Shown: in pieces, positions 25,367 through 34,700 of the stretch | Layout of the letters: each line of letters begins with the position of its first letter | Numbering within the stretch: position 1 is the first letter of the stretch | Source of the DNA: Lentzea alba | Lineage (GTDB): Bacteria > Actinomycetota > Actinomycetes > Mycobacteriales > Pseudonocardiaceae | Direction of reading: 5' to 3' | NCBI RefSeq assembly: GCF_011067745.1 | Contig: NZ_JAAMPJ010000010.1 | Location: forward strand, 248,001-312,000 | DNA: 64,000 nt | The notes under the pieces: model-generated | What the model saw: only the letters and a program-made list of their open reading frames with translations | Databases searched by the model: none | Told to the model about the DNA's origin: nothing | Translations under genes and position numbers: made by a program

Positions 25367-26464
25367 GTGGCAATCGCCGCGACAACGACGACGCAGGCCA
25401 GGTTCGTCGTCCCGAGGGGGTTGGTCCCGGCGAGCTTCGTGCTCGGCGGAACCCTGCTCTCGCTCATCGGCCTGACCTGGGACATCCAGTGGCACTCCGA
25501 CGTAGGGCCGGACACGTTCTTCACGATGCCGCACCTGTTCCTGTACACGGGCAGCGCGCTTTCCGGCATCGCGAGCCTCGCGGTCGTGCTGATCACGACC
25601 GCGAACGCCAAGCGCGACAAGGCGATCGACCCGATCGTCGGCGGCCGCGCGGTCGGCGTCTTCGGCCGCACGTTCGCGGCACCCGTCGGCTACCTGATCT
25701 CCGGCACCGGCGCCGCGTTGTTCCTGGTGTACGGCCTGTGGGACCAGTGGTGGCACGGCCTGTACGGCTTCGACGCGGTGATCGAGTCACCGCCGCACAT
25801 CGGCCTGCTGCTGTCGATCTCGATCACGATGGTCGGCACGGTCATGATCTTCGCGGTCGCACGTGACCAGCGTTGGGGCGTCTACGGTGTGGTCGCGACC
25901 GCGGCCGTGCTACTGGTGTTCAGCATGGTGACCGTGCTCGGCCTGCGCGCGGTGCCCGACGGCCTCGCCAACCCGGTCGCCGCGGGCACGGCGTTCACCT
26001 CGGTGATGATCCTGTTCATGGCGGCTCACGCGCTGAACCGGCGCGGTGGTGCTCTCGCCGTCGGTCTGTCGGTCGCGGTGCTGCAGGCGGTGTTCTGGTG
26101 GTTCTCGCCGTGGGCGGCCAGGGTCTACGCGGACGCCACCGGCCTGCCGCTGCGCGACTACGCCGACGGCATCCCCGGCCTGCCCTACACGATCCCGATG
26201 TGCCTGATCGTCGTCGCGGTGGCGGTGGAGCTGCTGCACCGGCTGCCGGCGTGGATCCCCGGCGCGCTCGGCGGCGCGCTCATCGCGGCCTGCGTGCCGC
26301 TGCAGGCCGTCCTCGTCTACGGCGCCCCGTTCCACCCCAACGGCAGGTACCTCGCCACCGTCGTGCTCTCGGCCGCGTTCGGCGCCGGCGCCGCGCTGCT
26401 CGGGCGGCGGTTCGGTCAGATGCTGCGCCACCTCGCACCAGCAAAGGAAGATCGCCATGCGTAA
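25367..26464 (+). CDS. Polytopic membrane protein
   Basis: 365 residues with eight or nine hydrophobic spans and no soluble domain. GTG start with AAGGGGAGG at ideal spacing. His and Trp residues cluster at span ends (WDIQWHSD, MPHLFLY, WDQWWHGLYG, PPHIGLL), as in membrane proteins that bind haem or metal. I do not recognise the family with confidence. Third gene of the operon; probably the membrane core of whatever the two extracytoplasmic neighbours serve. Confidence 0.7.
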   Translation: MAIAATTTTQARFVVPRGLVPASFVLGGTLLSLIGLTWDIQWHSDVGPDTFFTMPHLFLYTGSALSGIASLAVVLITTANAKRDKAIDPIVGGRAVGVFGRTFAAPVGYLISGTGAALFLVYGLWDQWWHGLYGFDAVIESPPHIGLLLSISITMVGTVMIFAVARDQRWGVYGVVATAAVLLVFSMVTVLGLRAVPDGLANPVAAGTAFTSVMILFMAAHALNRRGGALAVGLSVAVLQAVFWWFSPWAARVYADATGLPLRDYADGIPGLPYTIPMCLIVVAVAVELLHRLPAWIPGALGGALIAACVPLQAVLVYGAPFHPNGRYLATVVLSAAFGAGAALLGRRFGQMLRHLAPAKEDRHA

Positions 26465-26975
26465 GACGTTGCTGGGACTGTTGGGGACCTGCTTCCTGCT
26501 GCTCGGCCTGGCCTCTCCGGCGCTCGCGTTCGAGCCGGTGAACGTCGTGCACACCGAGAAGGTGCAGGCGGGCCCGTACAACCTGACCGTCGGCTTCAGC
26601 ACGTGGCCCGTGAAAGCCATGCAGTCGCTGGACTTCACGTTCGCGCCCGAGGACGGCATCGCGGGCAAGAAGGGCACCTTGACCATGGTTCCGGCCCATG
26701 GCGAGCCCGACGACACCCCGCTCGCGCGCCATCCCCGCAAGCGGGACGTGTGGGGGCTGGACATCCACGCGCTGCCCGAGCCGGGCACGTGGACGTTCCG
26801 GTTCGACATCTCCGGCCCGGCGGGTCCGGCTTCCGGTGAGCTGAGGAACCTCCAGGTGATGGAGCAGCCGGGACCGCCGATGGGCCTGTCGTGGGCGATC
26901 AGCACCATCCCGTTGTTCGGCCTGATCGGACTCATCGTGGTCGCATGGCGCCGGACCCGGGTGAATTCGAATTGA
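26457..26975 (+). CDS. Secreted, C-terminally anchored Ig-like protein
   Basis: 172 residues: signal peptide (1-24, ending PALAF), one beta-rich domain with GTWTFRFDISGP, and a C-terminal span (about 142-162) followed by a basic tail (RRTRVNS). The layout matches small CopC- or YcnI-like membrane-tethered domains, but no metal-binding motif is evident. It overlaps the preceding gene by eight bases and closes the operon. Confidence 0.7.
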   Translation: MRKTLLGLLGTCFLLLGLASPALAFEPVNVVHTEKVQAGPYNLTVGFSTWPVKAMQSLDFTFAPEDGIAGKKGTLTMVPAHGEPDDTPLARHPRKRDVWGLDIHALPEPGTWTFRFDISGPAGPASGELRNLQVMEQPGPPMGLSWAISTIPLFGLIGLIVVAWRRTRVNSN

Positions 26976-27009
26976 CCGCAAAGGCGGACTGACGCAGAGT
27001 CCATCGGCG

Positions 27010-27357
27010 GTGGACAGCGAATCGTGGTCGAAGGCCACACTCAGGGTGTGGGCCGACGGGCGCACCGCTGCCGAAATCCATTCCGCGCTGGGAATCGGAG
27101 AACGGTCCTCTCGGCTGTGGATGCTCGACGTCGGGCCGCCGGACGTGCCTCTCGACGACAGGTTGCAGCTGGTGGAGGCGGTCCTGGCGGAGAAGAGGGA
27201 GGTTTTCGTGGAGCTCGCGGCCACGTGCGAAATGGACCTCTTCGTTTCCTGGACGCCGAAGGACGGCCAGGACCACCTCCTGATCAGTGCGAACCTGATG
27301 AAGCTGCTCGGCGAGATGGGCGCCCACGTCAAACTGGACACCTGGACCGGCTCCTGA
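27010..27357 (+). CDS. DUF4279-type protein
   Basis: 115 residues from a GTG. The opening pattern (KATLRVWADGRTAAEIHSALG) and the closing ISANLMKLLGEMGAHVKLDTW fit the DUF4279 family of small soluble proteins. Some members sit in toxin-immunity loci, and this one lies upstream of an RHS toxin locus, though with an unrelated gene between. Function unknown. Confidence 0.65.
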   Translation: MDSESWSKATLRVWADGRTAAEIHSALGIGERSSRLWMLDVGPPDVPLDDRLQLVEAVLAEKREVFVELAATCEMDLFVSWTPKDGQDHLLISANLMKLLGEMGAHVKLDTWTGS

Positions 27358-27388
27358 CCGGACCGGCCGCGAAGGTAGTGTCGATCCG

Positions 27389-28255
27389 GTGGGAAAGATC
27401 GTCCGCATCGGCGTGTTCTACGACGGCACCTGGTTCGCCTATCTGAGCGACTTCTACGCCACCGCGCACCGGCGGGCGGCCCGGATCTCGCTGGACGGCC
27501 TGCACGACGCCGTGCGCTGGTACGTCCACACCGAGACGGGCCTGCCGCTCGACTCCTGCGTGATCGCCGAAGCGCACTACGCCCGCGGCCGCATCGACAC
27601 GCCGGCTCAGTCGTTCGACGCGGCCTTGGCTGCCGCCGGGATTGCCCGCCACGACCTGCCGCTGCACGGCGGCAAGGAGAAGGGCGTCGACGTCCAGCTG
27701 GCGCTCGAAGCGTGGGACCGCGCGATGTCGGTGCCGCTGCAGTGGGTCGTGCTGCTCACCGGGGACGCCGACTTCACCCCGCTGGTGACGCGGCTCGGCG
27801 ACCGCGGTGTGCACGTGGTCGTGCCGGTTGTGGACGTTCCGGCGGTGGAGGCGCCTGCTTGGACGCCGCGCACCGCCGCGCCGCTGCGGGCGGCCACGCA
27901 TTTCACGCCAGGGTTCGACTCGTTGTTCGCGCCTGCTGATGCTGCCGACTATCCGTTGCGGCGGGCGTTCGTGCGGTCTTCGGAGGCGGTTGCTTCTCCG
28001 GTGGGGGCGCCTCGGGGGCGGCGGCGGGGGACCGTTGCTACTTGGAAGTCCGGGCAGTCGCACGGGTTCATCACCGATACGCGGGGTGGGTCCTGGTTCG
28101 TTTCTCGGGATGACTTGCCGGAGGGGTTGACGTTGTTGCTCGCGGGGACGCCGGTGTCGTTCACCGGGTCGCCGGTGCCGGTGGCGGGGCGGAAGTACCC
28201 GCGGGCGCAGCTGGTGCGGCTCGACGATTCTGGGCGATCAAGTATTCCGCAATGA
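27389..28255 (+). CDS. NYN (PIN-like) nuclease domain fused to a cold-shock-like OB domain
   Basis: 288 residues. The NYN domain (about 1-165) keeps the acidic metal-binding residues in GVFYDGTWF, KGVDVQLALEAW and LLTGDADFTPLV. A Pro/Ala-rich linker leads to a C-terminal domain (about 212-280) of cold-shock type (GTVATWKSGQSHGFI and WFVSRDDL). NYN proteins are RNases and cold-shock domains bind single-stranded RNA, so an RNA-processing role is likely. GTG start 31 bases after the DUF4279 gene; a strong terminator follows. Confidence 0.82.
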   Translation: MGKIVRIGVFYDGTWFAYLSDFYATAHRRAARISLDGLHDAVRWYVHTETGLPLDSCVIAEAHYARGRIDTPAQSFDAALAAAGIARHDLPLHGGKEKGVDVQLALEAWDRAMSVPLQWVVLLTGDADFTPLVTRLGDRGVHVVVPVVDVPAVEAPAWTPRTAAPLRAATHFTPGFDSLFAPADAADYPLRRAFVRSSEAVASPVGAPRGRRRGTVATWKSGQSHGFITDTRGGSWFVSRDDLPEGLTLLLAGTPVSFTGSPVPVAGRKYPRAQLVRLDDSGRSSIPQ

Positions 28256-28280
28256 GGCTGCTGGCAATTTGCTCGGAATG

Positions 28281-28318
28281 ATCGCGGGCCCCTCGGCATT
28301 CGCCGAGGGGCCCGCGAT
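28281..28318. terminator. Bidirectional intrinsic terminator
   Basis: A perfect 17-bp stem (28281-28297 with 28302-28318) and a four-base loop, between the convergent NYN gene and the immunity-like gene. The symmetry suits termination from both sides. Confidence 0.85.
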
Positions 28319-28337
28319 CTTCAGTTGTGACCTTCAG

Positions 28338-28742
28338 TCACAGCGCCACCGGCGCCGAGTCCTCAAGGCCCTGCTCACCTCGGTGCCGTCTGCTGATCTC
28401 GTCGACCTCGACCTGCTCGAGTTCCGGCGCCACCCAGCTGCGGGCTGCCATGCGGTCGAGGAATTCGCGAGGCAGTTCCACGTGATAGTTCCGCACGTAG
28501 TACGCCAGCGAATTCGGCCAGATCCATTCCCCGTCCGTCCTGAGCGCGAGCTGGCAGATCTCTCCCGCCTGCTCGTCCAGCAGATCGTCCTCCCAGCTGG
28601 GTGAGGCCATGAAGACCGTTCCGTGTTCGAGGTAACGGACCGCCGACGACTCCCAGTCGTGCTCAGCAGCGGCTCTGGCGGCGGTCACCTCGTCCGCGGA
28701 CTCGAAGAACCCAGCTCGTTTCAACGGAACACCGGGGTTCAC
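28338..28742 (-). CDS. Putative immunity protein for the RHS toxin
   Basis: 134 residues, acidic, no signal or membrane span. The GTG at 28742 overlaps the RHS stop codon in GTGA, with AGAGGA nine bases upstream; the longer in-frame GTG at 28775 lacks a site. The position right after the toxin-encoding 3' end is the standard place for a cognate immunity gene in polymorphic toxin loci. Conserved-looking Trp-rich segments (SPSWEDDLLDE and DGEWIWPNSLAYYV) are visible, but I do not recognise a named immunity family. Confidence 0.65.
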   Translation of the reverse strand: MNPGVPLKRAGFFESADEVTAARAAAEHDWESSAVRYLEHGTVFMASPSWEDDLLDEQAGEICQLALRTDGEWIWPNSLAYYVRNYHVELPREFLDRMAARSWVAPELEQVEVDEISRRHRGEQGLEDSAPVAL

Positions 28743-31700
28743 CTGCGACGCTCCTCTGGTCGGAACATCTTCCACCTGCCGCCGCTGTCGCCGTTCTTCT
28801 TCAACGGGGCACCATCAGGACCGATGTTGTGGCCACCATCCGGCCACACGTAGAGATAGCCCTCGGGTGCCAGGACGTTCTGCCCCAGGGCGTTCGCCAG
28901 ATGCTGGGCGAACGAACCACGTGCCGAGCCCGTGTTGCAGGAGCAGAGCCGTACCGGACCTCCAGGGTAGTTCGACGACGCCCGGATCGCGCGGGCGAGC
29001 GACCTGGCCTTGATCGTGTTGTTGTTGGACTCCGCCGAATCGTAGTCGGGGCTGACGGCGTCGATGTTGCCGTGAATCCACACGTCGTGGTAATCCCCGA
29101 AGCCCTTCAGCGACTTCTGCCGCGGAATGCTCTTCTGCACCGGGTCGTCCGGCGTCATGAAGACGGTCGGGCCACAGGGGTTGCCGTTGGACTTGCGAGC
29201 GTCCTCGTTGTGGACGAGGACGGGCGCCGACTCCTGCGAGCTCGCGACGTAGTACGTGTGCAGCTCGTCGACCGCGAAGTTGTGGACCTTCTCGATCCCG
29301 CTCCACGTCCGCGTTCCCGAGATCTCCGCCGGTCGGTTGTCGGCGGCGAGGAACCGGTACGTCGGCTTCAGGTCGATCGCGTTGACCCAGCGCTTCTCCG
29401 ACTCCACCCAGAACGGGTGCTCATCGGTCACCTTGATCTTGCCGCCCGACGAGTCGGACACCTCGACCATGGTCCGCTTGGACACCTTCGTGCGGACCTG
29501 GGTGACCTTGCGGGCACCGGACTTGCCGGTGGTCGGGTCGGTCGCCAGGACGAACTCGCCCTTGCGCAGGTCTTCGATCTTCTTGCGCGAGCCGTCGGCC
29601 ATCAGGACCAGCGTGCCGGGCACGAAGCTGTTCGAGTCCCAGGAGACGGGGCACGACGCGCCGCCGGACGCTTCCTGCTTGGCGTTCGAGACCTTGTCCT
29701 GCGTGCGTTTCTTCTTCTTGCCGCCACCCGCGAGATCCAGGATGTCGCCGAGATACGGAGCCCCGAGCATGTTCAGGGTCTCCGACACCTGGGCCTGCGC
29801 GGCCTCCTTCACGACCTCCTTGCCGACGCCGAGCATCGCGGTCTTGATCGTCTCGTAGACCTTGTTGAGGTCCTGCACGTTGGTGACGACCGTCTGCACG
29901 ACGCGCGCAGGAGCGTTGGGCATCGCCGAGATGATGTTCTTGGCGTTGGCGATGCGCGGCTTCAGGGCCGCCTTCAGGGTCGGGATCGGGTTGGACTTGA
30001 CCGCCTTGGCGACCGCTGCCTTGGCCGCGGCTGTTCGCCGGATCGCGGCTTGTAGCGCTGCTGCCGCCGCGGCGGCTTGGCGGGCTGCCGCTTCGGCCGC
30101 CAGTTTGCGCGGGTCTGGCAGCGACTTGCCGGCGGACGGGGCATCTGCCTTCTTCAGCGGCATGCCGTCCGGGCCCTTGCCCGCGTTGGGGCCGTCCGGG
30201 CGCCTCGGGTGCGGGGCGTCGGGGGTGCGCGGGGTCGGGACGTTGTCGGCTCCGCGCAGGGCGTCGTAGCCGCGGTTGCCCCACTTCGCCGCGGTGGCTC
30301 CCCAGCCGCCGAACGGGATCATGCCCGCCGCCGACAGGGCCGCGTCGGTGTAGTTGCCCTCGGCGAGGTACCAGACGGCGTTGATGCCGTCGGCGATCTC
30401 GCCCAGGCCGGGCACCAGGCCCGCCACGTCCAGTGCGGTGTGGCCGATCGTCGAGATGTTGTCGCCGACCCACGAGACCGCGTCGCTGAACCAGCCGTGG
30501 CCGTCCGGGTCGAAGCCGTTCACGGGGGAGCCGACGCCGTAGGCGTAGCGGTTGAAGCCGCCGGAGCCCGGGCCGCCCTGGTCCACCGAGTCGCGCGACA
30601 CGAACGAACCGGAGGTCGGTTCGTACCAGCGGGCGCCCATGTTCACGTGGCCGCTGTCGGGATCCGTCCAGTCGCCCTGGAAGCCGACGTTGCGCTTGGC
30701 ACCGGAGGACGCGGTGACCTTGCCCCACGGGTCGTAGGACGTGGAGTCCTTGACCTCGGCGCCGTCCAGGCCGCCGATGACGTCACCGTGCTTGTCGGAC
30801 AGCAGCACGCGCTTGTCCGCACCGGACGCGAGCGACAGCAGTTCGCCGAACAGACCGCGGGCGTAGGTGGCGTCCGAGTCCTTGACGGCGTCCATCTCGA
30901 TGCCCGCGTACTTGAACTGCTGGCTGCCGCGGGTCACCGGGCGGTCCAGCGCGTCGTACGCGTAGGTGGCCGCGCCGACCTTCGTCAGGCGGTCGAACGC
31001 GTCGAACTCGAACTTCTCCTCGTGGCCCGAGCTGGTGCGCGAGTCACGGGTGCCGCGGGCCGAGTACTTGTAGGTGTAGTCGCCGTCCGACAGCACGCGG
31101 TTGCGCTCGTCGAACGTCGACGTCTTGGCACCGTTGCGAACCCGGTTGCCGGACTTGTCCCACGCGTACTCCGTCGTGGTGCCACCGGACGTCCACGACG
31201 TCATGCGGCCCAGGTCGTCGTAGCCGTAGGTCTGCTCACCGGCACCCGCGGTGCCCGCCGAGACCTTCTTCTTCAGCCGGTCGGCCAGGTCGTAGGAGTA
31301 GGCGACCGACGCGATCACGCCACCGGTGGAGTTCTTCGTGACGTCCGAGGTCTCGCGACCGAAGTCGTCGTACCCGAACGTGCGCACCCGGCCGGCGCCG
31401 TAGTTCATCGTTTCGATGCGGCCGGAAGCGTTGTAGCCGAACGCGATCCCGCCACCGGTGATGCCGTCCGCCACGGACGACAGGCGCCCCGAGGTGTAGT
31501 TGAACGACGTGGTGCCCGCCGCGTCGGTGCGGGAGGTCAGCCTGCCGACCTCGTCGTAGCCGAACGACGAGTCACCGGACGGGCCGGTCGCCGAGGTCAT
31601 CAAACCCCGGTTGTTGTACTGGTAGGTGTTGACCCCGCCGGGTGCGCTGACCGACGTCGGACGGCCGACGAGGTCGTACGCGATCTCCCGGTCCGAAGTG

Positions 31701-34700
31701 GACACCGCCGCGCCCGCGCCGGTCTCCTTGGTGAGGCGGCCGAGAGCGTCGTAGGTGCGGGTCCTGGTCACGCCGCCGGGTGCGGTGAGCACCGTCGGCC
31801 TGCCCACGCCGTCGTACGCGGTGGTCCACGTGCGGTCGGCCGCGTTCGGGTGAGCCGTGGTCGACGGCTCGACCACCGACTCCGGCTTGCCCAGCGAGTT
31901 GTAGGTGTAGAACGTCGCGTTGCCACGGCCGTCGGTGACGCGGGTGCGCCGGCCGGACGTGTCGTAGCCGTACGACGTGGTGATCGTCTCCGACGCCGAG
32001 ACCGGCTCCTCCATCGAGGTGAGCTGGCCGAGCGCGTCGTAGGCGTACTTGGTCACCTTGCCCAGCGCGTCCGTGGACGTGAGCCGGTTGCCGGCGATGT
32101 CGTAGGTGTACCTGCCGGTGCGGATGACCTGGCCGGCCGGGTTCAGGTCGGCGTCGACCGTCTTGTTCCCCGCCTGGTCGAGCATCTGGTACGAGGCACG
32201 GCCCTCGCCGTCCTTCGCGTACACCTGGTTGCCGAAGCTGTCGTAGCCGAACTGGGTCGTCACGCCCGCCGCGTCGGTGACGCTGGTCTTCTGCCCCAGC
32301 TGGTCGTACCCGATCCGGGTGATCTCGTTCTTCGGCGACGTGACGGTCGACAGGTTGCCCGCCGCGTCGTAGCCGAGCTTCGTCTCGTACGCCGCCGGCT
32401 GCGGGCGCAGTTCGAGCACGGTCTGCGTGATCGGCCTGCTGAACTGGTCGTACGTGCGCCGGTTCTCGCCGCCCGTCGGGTCCGTTGTGGACAGCAGCTC
32501 GCCGTTGTGGGTGTAGCTGTACCGCCAGCTGCCACCGGCCTCGCCCGGTGCCTCCGGGTTCGGGTCGCGCTTCTCCACCAGGCGGCCGCGCTGGTCGTAG
32601 TACATCCAGATGGTCGCGCCGGACGGGTCGGTCGTCTTGACGGGGTGGCCCATCGCGTCGTACTCGGCGAGCACGGTCGCGGTGGTCGTCTGGCTGGAAC
32701 CCGGTGCCTGGTAGCCCGGCGACTCGGTGCGGACCGTGCGGCCCGCCTTGTCGTACGCCATCTTCATGACGCCACCGGCCGGGTTGCGCACCTCGGTCAC
32801 GTCACCGAACGCGTTGTACCCCGTGGTCGTCGTCGGCCTCTTCACCGACGGCGCCGTGTCGTGCTCCTCGGTCATCACCGGCGGCGAGAGGACGGACGTG
32901 ACCCGTCCGCGCTCGTCGTAGCGGTAGTCCGTGGTGTGGTCGGCCACGGTAGCGCCGCTCACGTTGCCGCGCGGCGCGGTCACGGCCGTGACCAGGTCGC
33001 GCTGGTCGTAGGACTTGCGCGTGGTGACAGGGCCGTTGGCGCCCTTCAGGGTCTCCCTGATCTGCCGGCCGTGCGCGTCGTACTCGAACTCGACGGTCTC
33101 ACCGAACGCCGCGCCGAACGGCCCGGTGTTCGAGTGCTTGCCGGTCCGGACGACCTGGGTGATGTTGCCGCTCAGGTCGTAGCTGTAGTCGGTGCGGCGG
33201 CGCAGGGTGTCCGGTTCCTGCGTGGTCGACTTCAGGCGACCGGTCGCGTCGACCTCGTGCACGGTGACCTTGCCGCCCAGGCCGACCTGACGGATCAGGT
33301 TGCCCGCGGCGTCGTAGGTGTTCTGCTGGATCGTGACCGGGTCGGTCTCGATGCCGCCGTCCGCCCTGGCCTTGATCTCCTTGACCAGGCCGTCGCGGTA
33401 GTAGGTGTACTCGGTGCGCCGGCCCATCGAGTCGGCCTGGATCAGCAGCCTGCCGTTGTGCTCGTACTGGTTCGACTCCAGCACCAGGTCCGGCAGCGGG
33501 TCGTCCGGGTCGAGCGGCTCGAACCCGGTGGCACCCGGCGTGATCGCCTTGCCGTGCCAGCCGACCAGCCGCACCTGCGCCACCTTGTTGCGGGCGGTGT
33601 AGGTGTAGACGGTCTTCACGCCGTTCGCGTCGACCGCCCACGTGCGGTTGCCGAAGTTGTCGTAACCGAAGGAGGCCTCGTTGCCCTCCGGCCCGACGGT
33701 CTTGGTCATCCGGCCGAACTCGTCGAACTCGAACGTCGACTTGCGCGGGTTGGTGGGGTCGGCCGAGTCGACCAGCTCGGCGGACAAGGTGTTGCCGTCG
33801 TCGTCGTACGAGGTCTTCGCCGTCTCGGTGTGCGTGGCACCCGAGACCGCGTTCTTCGTCGACGGGTAGGTCACCTCGGTGACGCGGCCGAGCTTGTCGT
33901 AGGTGTACGACGTCCGGACGCCCTGCGGCTGCGCGTCCGAGAACTCGGTCGCGGTCTTCTTGCGGCCCAGCACGTCGTAGGTGAAGACGGTGCGCAGACC
34001 GGACGGGGACGTCGTCTCCGCGAGGTCACCGTTGGCGTAGTACTTGTTGATCGTCGCCGCACCGCGCGGGTCGGAGGTCGACTTCAGCAGTCGCGCCGGT
34101 TCCTTCGCCGTCGTGCTGCCGTACGCCAGCGTGCTGCCGTCGGTGTAGGTGTGGAACGTCGACCCGCCGTCCGGGTTCGTCTCCTGCTGGAGGTCACCGA
34201 AGTCGGTGTAGACGGACCTGGTCAGGTACGTGTCGTCGGTCGGCCCGGACGACCGCGCGTCCCGGGTTTCGATCAGCTTGTCGGTCTTCGGGTCGGTCGG
34301 GTCGGCCGTCGGTGCCTGGTAGGTGTAGTAGGTCGTCTGGCAGTTGTTCTCCTCCCGGCAGCTGATCTTGCGGGAGAGGTTGCCGCGGTCGTCGTGGACG
34401 AGGGTGGCCGTCTCGCCGTTCTCGTCGATGATCTTCTGCTGGAAGCCCGACTCGTCGTAGTCGAACAGCCGGACGCCGAGCGCGACCACGAGACCGGAGC
34501 AGGTGACGAAGCCGTCGGCGTTCGTGGTGCAGTCGCGGCCGACGATGTCTTCCGGCCTCGTCGCGGCGCCGAGTGGCGTGACCTGGCGCAGGATCCGGCC
34601 CTTGAGGCCGTCGAAGTCGAAGTACTGCGGGCGGCCGCCCGGATCGACGATGCGGACCGAGCGGATGATGTTGCGCTCGTCGCCGCCGACCGTGGGCACG

